From Streptomyces sp. NBC_00249 (GTDB lineage Bacteria > Actinomycetota > Actinomycetes > Streptomycetales > Streptomycetaceae), in NCBI RefSeq assembly GCF_026342355.1, contig NZ_JAPEMV010000014.1, forward strand, positions 1-53,102: a DNA stretch of 53,102 bases, in the 5' to 3' direction. Positions 40,497-47,867 of this stretch are shown in pieces. The notes beneath the pieces were generated by a model. It did not search any database. It had not been told where the DNA came from and was given only the letters and a program-made list of their open reading frames with translations. A program made the position numbers and the translations under genes. The first letter of the stretch is position 1, and each line of letters starts with the position of its first letter.

Positions 40497-40655
40497 TCAG
40501 GCAGGGTTTTGTGTCTGTAGGGCCTCTCTGCATGCAGCGCAGAGAGGGTTCCCTCCTAGCCCGTAGCGGCAAGTCTGGGTGCGGCATTTCACGCACGGAC
40601 CGGCCTGGCTCGGCGTCCAGCTGGCCAGGGCGGGGCGGGGCGGGGGTGTGCTCAT
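40497..40655 (-). CDS. Small zinc-ribbon protein, 52 aa
   Basis: ATG 40655 behind GGAAGGAC. Encodes MSTPPPRPALASWTPSQAGP followed by CVKC, CRYG and CAAC: two CxxC knuckles 18 residues apart, a classic four-cysteine zinc ribbon. Ends 5 bp before the next gene. The strong ribosome-binding site, spacing and intact zinc ligands support a real gene despite its size. Confidence 0.65.
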   Translation of the reverse strand: MSTPPPRPALASWTPSQAGPCVKCRTQTCRYGLGGNPLCAACREALQTQNPA

Positions 40656-40778
40656 GGGTGTCCTTCCGGGGCTACAGGGGCACCCTAGTGAACCGTTTCA
40701 GCCATGAGGCATTCCCGTGCCTGTGCGGTCTGCGCCGCCGGGGTCGCATGTTCGGGGGACTGATGGGGATCCGCGATT

Positions 40779-41055
40779 TTCCCCACGCACGCTCGCGTTC
40801 CCCACTTGGTTGCGCACTCAACTGAGGGCCGGGGCCGCCCGCTCGTGGAGTGTGCGGGCCGTGCCGAGTGGTCAAGGGCGCCTACGGCGGCGCTGCGCGC
40901 TGAGCTCCGCTCACCCTGGACAACTCGCCCCGCCCCTGGACCTTGCTGGCTATCGGGCGGCCCCTCCGCCGTGGCAACTCGTCGCAGGCCGGCGCGGCAG
41001 GGGTGGGGAACCGGGGTGAGCAGGTCTGTCCCACACCTGAGCAGGGGGTGGGGAA
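40779..41055. repeat. Inverted pairs of TTCCCCAC / GTGGGGAA
   Basis: TTCCCCAC at 40779-40786 and 40798-40805, and its complement at 41003-41010 and 41048-41055, in the gene-free stretch 40656-41176. Symmetrical layout suggests a protein-binding or origin-like region; otherwise nothing supported here. Confidence 0.35.
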
Positions 41056-41176
41056 TTTCAACGAGCCCTATCAGGACTCGGGTGCCCTGCCCGTTCGCTG
41101 GGGCTCCGGCCCGCGTTAGCTGTACGGCATGACGAATCCGATGGCACGTCGTACCACCGTACGGGGTGGGCGCCGT

Positions 41177-41198
41177 GTGCCGGGAGTCCTCCCGGCAC
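41177..41198 (-). terminator. Terminator of the hem/YcaO operon
   Basis: GTGCCGGGAG / CTCCCGGCAC hairpin 16 bp beyond the HemC-like stop. Confidence 0.65.
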
Positions 41199-41213
41199 AG
41201 CTCTTGGCGGCGG

Positions 41214-42158
41214 TCAGTGCGGGATGCCGTCGATAAGGTCGCGGGCCCCCTGCCGGAGGAGTGCGACCGCCACAGAGGTGCCGAGGGTGGCAGGGTCCAG
41301 TGGGCCCGCCCACTCGTGCGCCCGCAGGACGCGCTTCCCGTCGGGCGTGAACACCTTCGCGTACATGCTGAGCCCGCCGTCCGCTTCGGTGGAGGCGTAC
41401 CCGGCAATCGGCGAGTTGCAGTGCCCTTGGAGGACGTGAAGGAACATTCGCTCGGCGGTGGCCTCGCGGTGGGTGGCCGGGTCGCCGAGCGCGCTCACCG
41501 TCTCGATCAGGCCTGTGTCGCCCTCGCGGCATTGCAGGGCCAGGATGCCCGCGCCGATGGGCGGGCACATCGTCTCGACGGGAAGGATTTCGGTGATCGC
41601 GTCCATGCGGCCGATCCGGTCCAGCCCTGAGACGGCCAGCAACAGGGCGTCCGCCTCGCCTGCGGCGAGCTTGTCGAGCCGGCGGTTCGCGTTGCCCCTG
41701 ATCGGGACGCATTCGAGCTGTGGGTGAGAGGCGGCGAGCTGGGCGATACGCCGTACCGAGGAGGTGCCGATGCGAGTTCCGGCCGGAAGGTCGGCCAGGG
41801 TGAGCCCACCGGGGTGTACGAGGGCGTCCCTGATGTCGTCGCGCCTGAGGAAGGCCGCGAAGGTTGTTCCGGCCGGCAGGGGCCGGTCCGCGGGGACGTC
41901 CTTCACGCAGTGCACGGCCAGGTCTGCGGTCCCGTCCAGTAGGGCGGCGTCGACTTCCTTGGTGAAGGCGCCCTTTCCCTCGACGGCGGCCAGGTCGCCC
42001 ATCCACCGGTCCCCGGTGGTCTTCACGGGGATGACTTCGGTGGTGATGTGCGGGTAGAGCGCGGCCAGCTCGCTGCGGACGCGCTCTACCTGGGCCAGTG
42101 CCATCGGGGAGTCGCGGGAGACGATACGGATCAGGTCAGAGGCGGACATGCCGCCCAC
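41214..42158 (-). CDS. HemC-like hydroxymethylbilane synthase homologue
   Basis: 314 residues from GTG 42158 (GAGGG six bases upstream). The family assembles four porphobilinogens into hydroxymethylbilane on a dipyrromethane cofactor. Residues matching the E. coli catalytic set are present: R15/S17 (SRDSPMAL), K86/D87 (VKDVP), R136/R137 (GTSSVRR), R154 and R160 (RGNANRRL), R181 (GLDRIG) and the cofactor cysteine C247 (QGHCNSP). The normally conserved PAVGQGA box is PPIGAGI. Activity on a linear pyrrole chain is therefore plausible. Last gene of the operon. It may be a second housekeeping copy, a resistance copy or a biosynthetic enzyme; context favours the last. Confidence 0.88.
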   Translation of the reverse strand: MGGMSASDLIRIVSRDSPMALAQVERVRSELAALYPHITTEVIPVKTTGDRWMGDLAAVEGKGAFTKEVDAALLDGTADLAVHCVKDVPADRPLPAGTTFAAFLRRDDIRDALVHPGGLTLADLPAGTRIGTSSVRRIAQLAASHPQLECVPIRGNANRRLDKLAAGEADALLLAVSGLDRIGRMDAITEILPVETMCPPIGAGILALQCREGDTGLIETVSALGDPATHREATAERMFLHVLQGHCNSPIAGYASTEADGGLSMYAKVFTPDGKRVLRAHEWAGPLDPATLGTSVAVALLRQGARDLIDGIPH

Positions 42159-42167
42159 GATAGACCC

Positions 42168-42743
42168 TCAGATCCGGACTCCGACGACCAGCCCCGACGC
42201 CCATCTCATCGGCGTGGAAAGGAAGTTGGGGACCTCGGGCAGTTGTTCGAGGAAGGTGTTCACGCGCGGCTGATGGTCGTCGGGCCAGGTGGCTTGGGGC
42301 ATGAGGTCGTCCACGATGTAGATCCCCCCGGGCGCCATCAGGTCCAGGAGCTCGCCCATGCGGCGGAACTTGCCCGGCCGGCAGTCCACGTAGACGAGAT
42401 CGAGGAGCGGGCCCCTGTAGGTGTCGAGCCAGGTGTCTGCGGTCGAGCTGCTGAACTTCACTCGCGGGTCTTCGCCCAGGTACTGGATGGCAACCATCTG
42501 GCGCTCGGGGTCCATCTCGACGCTGGTCAGGCGGGCGGTGGCGGTCATACCGTGCAGCAGCCAGGCCGCTCCGGCTCCCACTCCAGTCCCCACTTCGGCC
42601 ATATGTCCGCCGGGCTTGCTGGCCGCGAGTGTGGCCAGGAGGGCCCCGGTGCGGTCCTCGCACGACATCTCGAAGCCCTGCGCGGCGGCGTCGGCCAGGA
42701 TGGCGTCCAGCCTTGCCGGACGGGTCCAGGGGGTGTCATCCAC
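42168..42743 (-). CDS. SAM-dependent O-methyltransferase-like protein
   Basis: 191 residues from a GTG that overlaps the HemB-like stop by 8 bp. Class I Rossmann methyltransferase: motif I is AEVGTGVGAGAAWL, the acidic residue after strand 2 is in LTSVEMDPER, and LDLVYVDCRPGKFRRM and GGIYIVDDLMPQ are the later strands. These resemble the catechol/caffeoyl-CoA O-methyltransferase group (metal-dependent, with the DD pair). A small-molecule or peptide hydroxyl/carboxyl is the likely acceptor. Confidence 0.85.
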   Translation of the reverse strand: MDDTPWTRPARLDAILADAAAQGFEMSCEDRTGALLATLAASKPGGHMAEVGTGVGAGAAWLLHGMTATARLTSVEMDPERQMVAIQYLGEDPRVKFSSSTADTWLDTYRGPLLDLVYVDCRPGKFRRMGELLDLMAPGGIYIVDDLMPQATWPDDHQPRVNTFLEQLPEVPNFLSTPMRWASGLVVGVRI

Positions 42744-43752
42744 GGTGGCCCCCCAGGTAGGTGGCGACCGGCTCGGCTGCGAAGGTCAGGACGGTGTCGG
42801 CGCCCGCCCGCTTGAGCATGGCCAGGTACTCGGCCATGCCCTCGATGCCGAGGGTCTGGAGTGCGGCCCACTCCCCGGAGGTCGAGTAGGCGACGATCGG
42901 CGCGTCCGTGATGTCCCGCAGACGTACGAGCACGTCTGTGGCCGTCATGACGGGCTGGAGGGTCAGGGAGTCGGCGCCCTCGATCATCCATGCGCGGGCC
43001 TGCACGAGGGTGTCACGCTCGGCCCGGCCGGGCTCCAGCTGGAGCCCTCGGCGGTCGCCCCGGGCAGGTTCGGTGTCCATGAGCTGCTTGAACGGGCCGT
43101 AGAGCCCGGTACGGATCGCGAGGTTGGGGTTCACCCCGACGTCGGGGTGTCCCTTGCGGTCCAGGACGCTGCGGACGGTGCGGACGGACCCGGCGAGCAT
43201 CGCGGTGGGTGAAACGGCGTCGGCGCCGGCCTCGGCGTGCTGGGTGGCCATGCCGCGCATGAGCGCGTAGGTGCCCTCCGCGTCGATGGCTCCGGTGTCG
43301 GTCCGGAGCACGCATTCGCCGGTGCTGGTCCAGGAACAGCCGCACACCTCTGTGGTCACGGCCACCGTGTTGGCGGTGACGCCCTTGACGGCCTGGATCG
43401 CGCGGACCATCAGGTTGCCGGGGGTCAGGGCTCCGGTGCCGTACGGGTCCCGGTCGTGGCCGTGCGCGAAGAGCTTCACGCCCCGGATACCCATGCCTGC
43501 CCACCGTGTGACGGTGGCCGGGACTTCGGTCAGGGCCACGGCGCCGGGCAGGGTGCCGGCGCCGGGGTGGCCGTCGGGCAGGACCAGGAGGGGGGCGCTC
43601 AGGTCCGCCGGGGTCAGCGGCGGACCTGCGTACAGGCGGCGTACGGACTCCCGGGCCCTGGACGGGTCGATGCCGTCCGGGCCCGCCGGCCGTAAGGCCT
43701 GCTGTCCCGGGATGGCGTGTACACGCGAATCTGCTGGTGACTGTTCAGTCAC
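42736..43752 (-). CDS. HemB-like protein lacking both Schiff-base lysines
   Basis: 338 residues from GTG 43752 (GAGGAG upstream). Clear homology to porphobilinogen synthase: AGIRGVKLF-like barrel strand, zinc cysteines C137, C139 and C147 (VCGCSWTSTGEC for CxCEYTSHGHC), YGPF at 218-221, EGAD, SGEW and the closing KRAGAD helix. The lysine of SY-S-(A/T)-KFAS is A212 (NPNLAIRTG) and that of MVKP is Q266 (LTLQP); the late active-site tyrosine is F324. In the known enzyme both lysines bind 5-aminolevulinate. This protein should not make porphobilinogen by that mechanism and probably has a new substrate or is a pseudoenzyme. Confidence 0.87.
   Translation of the reverse strand: MTEQSPADSRVHAIPGQQALRPAGPDGIDPSRARESVRRLYAGPPLTPADLSAPLLVLPDGHPGAGTLPGAVALTEVPATVTRWAGMGIRGVKLFAHGHDRDPYGTGALTPGNLMVRAIQAVKGVTANTVAVTTEVCGCSWTSTGECVLRTDTGAIDAEGTYALMRGMATQHAEAGADAVSPTAMLAGSVRTVRSVLDRKGHPDVGVNPNLAIRTGLYGPFKQLMDTEPARGDRRGLQLEPGRAERDTLVQARAWMIEGADSLTLQPVMTATDVLVRLRDITDAPIVAYSTSGEWAALQTLGIEGMAEYLAMLKRAGADTVLTFAAEPVATYLGGHRG
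43712..43729. promoter_or_regulatory. Dispersed operator palindrome, site 9
   Basis: ATGGCGTGTACACGCGAA, two mismatches from the perfect form, within the first codons of the HemB-like gene. Links the operon to the plasmid-wide operator network. Confidence 0.5.
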
Positions 43753-43919
43753 TGGATCTCCTCATCGTGGGTGCCTGGCCGGGAGGGCCGTGCCTCCCGG
43801 TGGGTGGCCGACGAATTTCGACGGCCACCCACCTGGCGGCGCGGAGCCGGGGCTACGCGAGCGGAACCGTGGCATGCAGAGCGGCGGCGTACGGGGAAGG
43901 GGGTATCACCGCCACTCAC
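43749..43919 (-). CDS. Candidate 56-aa peptide gene between YcaO and HemB-like
   Basis: GTG 43919 with GGGGGAG five bases upstream; its TGA overlaps the HemB-like GTG (GTGA). The product is basic (VSGGDTPFPVRRRSACHGSA...) with an APAPRR segment. Third-position GC is only moderate and a strong hairpin lies inside, so it may be just an untranslated spacer. It is listed because a YcaO-TfuA pair needs a substrate peptide and this is the best-placed frame. Confidence 0.3.
   Translation of the reverse strand: MSGGDTPFPVRRRSACHGSARVAPAPRRQVGGRRNSSATHREARPSRPGTHDEEIQ
43799..43833. terminator. Hairpin between YcaO and HemB-like genes
   Basis: GGTGGGTGGCCG / CGGCCACCCACC perfect 12-bp arms with an 11-base loop; no T-run. 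May attenuate transcription so that peptide-modifying and hem-like genes are made in different amounts. Confidence 0.6.
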
Positions 43920-43976
43920 CCGGACTCCCCCTGAAGCCTCAGGCGGCCCGGGGCATGGGGGCAGGGGTCGCACCGC

Positions 43977-44003
43977 TCACAGCGACTCGGGAGTACCTGT
44001 CAT
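43977..44003 (-). CDS. Possible 8-aa minigene MTGTPESL
   Basis: ATG overlaps the YcaO stop (ATGA) and has AGGAGG about 11 bases upstream, better than many starts in this operon. Very short; may only be re-initiation noise. Confidence 0.2.
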   Translation of the reverse strand: MTGTPESL

Positions 44004-45142
44004 CGGGGGATCGCCCTCCTGGTCAGGGAGCGGGCGCCGGGGCAGATGACCTTGACGGCGCTGATCTGCTCGTCGGGCTGGGTCAGGTCCACGCACAGAG
44101 GCTCGTAGCCGGTGACGGCCTCGATGCGGCGGGCCACGGTGCGGGCGTGGTCGGCGAATCTGCCGTGCCAGGGCGGCGCGTCGGCAGTCAGCTGGCCCCA
44201 GGGCGTCAGTGTGGCGGAGTGTGCGGGCAGGGGGCTTGGTGCGGGGCGGCTGAACAGGTCGTCGGCGGGCAGGTCGTCGCGGGTGCCTGCGATGCGGGTC
44301 AGGCGGCTCTGGGCGGCCTCGGTGATGGCCCGGGACAGTGCGATGTCGGGGTCGGTGTGGCATCCGCCTCCAGCTGCCCATACCGGGTAGTCCTCCGACC
44401 ACAGGTAGGCCGTGCACACGGGGATGGCGTAGGCGTTCTCGACGTGCACGAGCTCCAGGGCGGCCCCGGCCATGGCGAGCCGGCCGATCAGGCCTGCGCA
44501 GTAGGGGTCTTCGACGGTGAGTGGGTCGATGAGGGTGCGGTGGCTGCCGCCGCTGAGGTCGTCGGCGTGCAGGGCGTCCCGCTCGATGACCTCGAACATG
44601 CCGTGCAACGCGGCTTCCTCCGGGCTGTTGCCGGCGGCGAGTCCGGTACTGGTGGTGCGGAGGATGTCCGGCTGCCAGGTGTCGCGCTGGGCGGTGCGGC
44701 GGATCATGTCGCTCGGCACGAGGGTTCCCGTGCCCCGGATCAGGCCGGTGGCGGTCGTCCACTCCAGCCGGACCCGCTCCAGCCCGGGGGCGTCGGCCTT
44801 GAGCGGCAGCGCCGAGAAGGGGTAAGCCGGGGCGATCTCCCGGTAGGACCCGAAATCGTGGGTGGAGAGCGGCTGCTCGGTGTGCCACAGCTCGATCGCC
44901 TCCATGACGGCGGACACCTGGGCCAGGAGATCTGTGGCTCCCGTGCCCTGGGTCACGGTCAGTGTCTGGGAGGCGGGACGGATCGCCGTGTGGACGGGGA
45001 GCCGGAGGGAGTCCAGTCCGGTGAGGCGTGCGACGCGGCTGATGCCGTAGCGGGGCTGAAGCTCGGGGGCCAGGGCCTGCCAGGTCTGCTCAGGGGCCCG
45101 GGAGCGGATGGTGCCGTCGAGCTGGATGCGGTCGCTGAGCAT
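44000..45142 (-). CDS. YcaO-domain ATP-dependent peptide-modifying enzyme
   Basis: 380 residues; ATG overlaps the TfuA stop (TGATG). The ATP/Mg site is intact: E81 and E84 (SAVMEAIELWH), E175-R188 (EEAALHGMFEVIERDA) and the RAITEAAQSRL segment. YcaO enzymes phosphorylate backbone amides to make azolines, amidines or, with TfuA, thioamides. There is no Pro-rich C-terminus and no separate E1-like partner, which fits the TfuA-dependent class (as in thioviridamide clusters and methyl-coenzyme M reductase thioglycine). The peptide substrate is not obvious. Confidence 0.9.
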   Translation of the reverse strand: MLSDRIQLDGTIRSRAPEQTWQALAPELQPRYGISRVARLTGLDSLRLPVHTAIRPASQTLTVTQGTGATDLLAQVSAVMEAIELWHTEQPLSTHDFGSYREIAPAYPFSALPLKADAPGLERVRLEWTTATGLIRGTGTLVPSDMIRRTAQRDTWQPDILRTTSTGLAAGNSPEEAALHGMFEVIERDALHADDLSGGSHRTLIDPLTVEDPYCAGLIGRLAMAGAALELVHVENAYAIPVCTAYLWSEDYPVWAAGGGCHTDPDIALSRAITEAAQSRLTRIAGTRDDLPADDLFSRPAPSPLPAHSATLTPWGQLTADAPPWHGRFADHARTVARRIEAVTGYEPLCVDLTQPDEQISAVKVICPGARSLTRRAIPR

Positions 45143-46359
45143 CACGAGGTCCTCTCGGGTGCGTCCGCCAGGAAGCCGAGCACAAAGCGCTTCTGGTGGT
45201 CGATGGTGTCCTGCGCGCTGTGGAATCCGCGGGCGGCCGCCGCAGTCTCGATGCCGGCCGCGTCGGTCCGCCACAACTTCGCCAGGGCCCTGAGGGCGAC
45301 GGCGTCGTCGGTGGCCTCGGGAATGGATTCGCGCACCTGGTCCGAGGCGTAGCGGGCCACCGCGTCGCGGTCGGCGGCCGTCTCGCGGACCAGGAGTCGG
45401 GCCATGGTGTCCGGGTCGCGCAGGTCGGGCACGGGCCGGAACACGAGATGCGGGGCCGGGGCGGGGTCGGTGCTGTCGTCCAGCACGTAGGCCAGGCGCC
45501 GACTGACCTCGACCGGATCGGGCTGCCGGGCCAGGTGCTCCAGCCACTGGCTCCACACCTGCGGAAACAGGGGGTCGAAAATCTGCTGGTAGGCCAGGCG
45601 TGCGCTGGTGGGGAGCGTCTGGCCGTCGACCTTTTCGGTGGCCAGGCGGTTGGTCCATGCGCGGGTGTAGTCGGTGGATGGCGGAACGGGAAGGCTGCCG
45701 CGAGGGCGCGGGGGGAAAAGCGACCGGGCGAGGGCCAGGGCGCCGAAGGCGTCCCTCCGCTTCAGGTCGCCCCAGTGCGGGTCATGGGTGCGCTGCGCCC
45801 GTACCCAGGCGAGCAGTTCGGCGCCGGCGATTCGCAGACTCAGGGAGCGAATGGCGGACTTGGTGCGCTGCTGGTAGGGGACTTCGGCGAGCGCGGACAG
45901 CAACAAGGTCGCGGACCGGGTGCTGAGGACGCGCTCACGCTCGGCGATCCGCAGAATGTGACGCAGGCTCACGAGGGGCCACGTCTGGGCCCGCCGGTCG
46001 CCGTCGGGCGCTTGCCATACGGCCACTTCGTCGTCGCCGGTCAGCTCACCGCGCGCGTACGCCTTGTAGATCCGGCCCGAGCCGATCACGCCGTGATCGT
46101 GCAGCTCGGCGGCCCTGAGGGCTCCGATGCCGGCGGCGCCGATGACGCGGACCCCGCGCGAGATCGCGGCCAGGATCTCTTTGTGCCGCAGGGCGGGGGC
46201 CTGGTGGTCGACGCCGTCGAGGAGAACGACGGTATGGCCGCTCTGGATCGCCGGGTCTTCGAGGTCGCCGTGCCGGGCGGGCGGGAGGCTGCGGATCGCC
46301 CACCCTCTGAGCGGAGGGTCTTTGGGCGGCAGGGTGGGGCCTACGTAGACGTGGATCAC
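45142..46359 (-). CDS. TfuA-like partner of YcaO
   Basis: 405 residues from GTG 46359 (GGAGGCACCC upstream). The N-terminal 170 residues carry the TfuA signature: VYVGPTLP, LPPARHGDL, VVLLDGVDHQAPALRHKEIL, GAAGIGALRAAEL and a late DDEVAVW. TfuA is thought to deliver sulfur for YcaO-dependent thioamidation. The C-terminal 230 residues are a helical extension, longer than in minimal TfuA proteins and unrecognised. Immediately upstream is a strong hairpin that separates it from the 46431 gene. Confidence 0.88.
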   Translation of the reverse strand: MIHVYVGPTLPPKDPPLRGWAIRSLPPARHGDLEDPAIQSGHTVVLLDGVDHQAPALRHKEILAAISRGVRVIGAAGIGALRAAELHDHGVIGSGRIYKAYARGELTGDDEVAVWQAPDGDRRAQTWPLVSLRHILRIAERERVLSTRSATLLLSALAEVPYQQRTKSAIRSLSLRIAGAELLAWVRAQRTHDPHWGDLKRRDAFGALALARSLFPPRPRGSLPVPPSTDYTRAWTNRLATEKVDGQTLPTSARLAYQQIFDPLFPQVWSQWLEHLARQPDPVEVSRRLAYVLDDSTDPAPAPHLVFRPVPDLRDPDTMARLLVRETAADRDAVARYASDQVRESIPEATDDAVALRALAKLWRTDAAGIETAAAARGFHSAQDTIDHQKRFVLGFLADAPERTS

Positions 46360-46385
46360 GGGTGCCTCCGGGTAAGGGGGACGGC

Positions 46386-46425
46386 GGCAAGGGGGCGCGG
46401 GGCGAGACGCCCGCGCCCCCTTGCC
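46386..46425. terminator. Strong hairpin upstream of tfuA
   Basis: Perfect 16-bp arms GGCAAGGGGGCGCGGG / CCCGCGCCCCCTTGCC between the 46431 stop and the TfuA start. Terminator or attenuator. Confidence 0.65.
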
Positions 46426-46430
46426 TTGCC

Positions 46431-46922
46431 TCAGGTCAGCGAGAGCCGGGCGGCGGCGTACATGCAGGGCCCGGCTGCGAGATCGCTGGTGCCCCAGGAG
46501 TCGGCGAGTTTGCGTACGCCGGTGTCGTCGCCGGGGTCGCTCGGGCCGTCGGCGCGGCTGTGGCGGGCGAGCACGCTGACGGTGGCGGTGTCGCCGGTCC
46601 ACCGTGCGGTCACGATGTAGCGGGGGGCGGGCAGTACGCGCATGGCGTGGGTGGTGAGGTGCCTGGTGAGCTGGCCCAGGGCCTCGGCCTCTTCGGGGCG
46701 GACTCCCCAAATCCCGTACGCCAGGCCTGCGGTGAAAGCCGCCCGGTGCGGGGTGGCCTCGTCGTACCCGGGGTATTCCCAGGTCTGGTGGCGGCCTTCG
46801 GCCTCGCGGCGGGCCGTGGATCTCTGCGCGAGGGTCAGGCCCTGGGCGGGCACGGGGTAGAGCTGGGGCCGGACCGTGATGCCGGACAGCTCCGGGGCGG
46901 TCGTGGTGGTCTCGGTGCTCAC
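46431..46922 (-). CDS. Possible degenerate GHKL ATP-binding-like protein, 163 aa
   Basis: GTG 46922 overlaps the preceding stop (GTGA). The order helix (LGQLTRHLTTHAMR), strands (YIVTARWTGDTATVSVL) and a late GVRKLADSWGTS helix is that of the small anti-sigma-like ATPases common in Streptomyces, but the Asn-box and DxGxG are absent (ARHSRADGPSDPGDD instead). ATP binding is doubtful. Member of the three-gene unit 47556-46431 that precedes the YcaO-TfuA genes and faces an XRE/DUF397 pair, a frequent Streptomyces arrangement. Confidence 0.6.
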   Translation of the reverse strand: MSTETTTTAPELSGITVRPQLYPVPAQGLTLAQRSTARREAEGRHQTWEYPGYDEATPHRAAFTAGLAYGIWGVRPEEAEALGQLTRHLTTHAMRVLPAPRYIVTARWTGDTATVSVLARHSRADGPSDPGDDTGVRKLADSWGTSDLAAGPCMYAAARLSLT

Positions 46923-47368
46923 GGGTGTACCTCCGCGGTTCGTAGCAGGGCAGCCCTCAGCCGGTCGGCGTCCACGAGGGGGTCGTGCAGGGTGGCTTCC
47001 TGGACCCATGTCCCGGCGCTCTGCTGCCGTCGGCGGCCCGGCTGGGAGGCGACCAGCCAGCAGGACTCACCGAGGGGGGTGGTGCCGGGCACGTCCCACG
47101 AGCTGGCGGCGCCGACCGGGACGAAGAGGTAGCAGAGGTCGAGCTTCATGTCCGCGAGAATCGCGGCGTGGTCCAACAGTTGGGGGTCCTGCTGGTCCTG
47201 GGCGACGGCCTGCATGGCCGTGTAGGACATGGCCACCGCGTCCCAGGAACGTCCGGCCGGCAGGAGGGCGACGGCTAGCCCCGCCTCCCACTCCCTCCAG
47301 ACCTCGGGCGGGCGGGCGTGGCAGCTGGCGGCCCAGTGGGCCGCGATGTTCGCGGGTTCGGGGACCAT
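46919..47368 (-). CDS. Hypothetical protein, 149 aa
   Basis: ATG 47368 overlaps the preceding stop (TGATG). A helical front with tryptophans (AAHWAASCHARPPEVWREWE) precedes a beta-rich end (CYLFVPVGAASSWDVPGTTP, GESCWLVASQPGRR). The VPG-x4-G ... W-LV pattern recalls small Streptomyces proteins of unknown function found with XRE/DUF397 genes; that is recollection, not a search. Coupled both to its upstream zinc ribbon and to the 46431 gene. Confidence 0.65.
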   Translation of the reverse strand: MVPEPANIAAHWAASCHARPPEVWREWEAGLAVALLPAGRSWDAVAMSYTAMQAVAQDQQDPQLLDHAAILADMKLDLCYLFVPVGAASSWDVPGTTPLGESCWLVASQPGRRRQQSAGTWVQEATLHDPLVDADRLRAALLRTAEVHP

Positions 47369-47556
47369 CACGGCCGCCAGTTGGCTGGGCAGGCCGGGCA
47401 CACCTTGACCGGCCAGCCGAGCCGTCCGGCGCCTTCGGAAGCGGTGTACGCGTACCCGGCGGGCCGAAGCCCGTCCCTGGAGCCGCAGCGGGCGCATGCC
47501 TCACCGCGTAAGCGGGAGGTCTGCGCGTGGGTGACCTTGAGTGGGTCCAGGACCAT
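47368..47556 (-). CDS. Small zinc-ribbon protein, 62 aa
   Basis: ATG 47556 (an upstream in-frame start is possible; no strong ribosome-binding site). Four zinc ligands, CARC near residue 21 and CPAC near 53, separated by the beta hairpin GSRDGLRPAGYAYTASEGAG. First gene of the minus-strand unit and coupled to the next by TGATG. Probably a protein- or nucleic-acid-binding adaptor. Confidence 0.6.
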   Translation of the reverse strand: MVLDPLKVTHAQTSRLRGEACARCGSRDGLRPAGYAYTASEGAGRLGWPVKVCPACPANWRP

Positions 47557-47712
47557 GCTGCGAATGTCTGCTCGTGATGACGGTGTACCTGCGGCGCCTG
47601 TTGGCATCGGCTCGATCCCTGTCGTCCGCGCTCGTGGGAGGCCACACACCCGGCCGAGTTGATCACTGAAAGCGCACGCCTCGGCACCGCGTGTAGCCAT
47701 GGAATACACTGC

Positions 47713-47727
47713 CATTGAATTTCAATG
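47713..47727. promoter_or_regulatory. CATTGAATTTCAATG palindrome in divergent promoter region
   Basis: Perfect 15-bp palindrome in the AT-rich part of the 47557-47867 gap between the minus-strand unit and the XRE gene; likely operator for one or both. The rest of the gap shows no gene. Confidence 0.5.
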
Positions 47728-47867
47728 AGCGGTACCCAAACGACTGAACTCCCCCCCGACCGGGTGAGGCCCCATGAGGGGATTACGAGGTGTCGACTCC
47801 CGCGTACGCTCTCCCCGTTGACGGCTCCGCCGCGCGGCCTCGCGGCGGGCACCTACGAGGGGGCGAC

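Noticed and set aside
40850..40920. tRNA-like segment (TGCCGAGTGGTCAAGGGCG resembles a Ser/Leu tRNA D-arm)
   Set aside because: No T-arm GGTTCGA, no closing acceptor stem and no anticodon stem in the right place.
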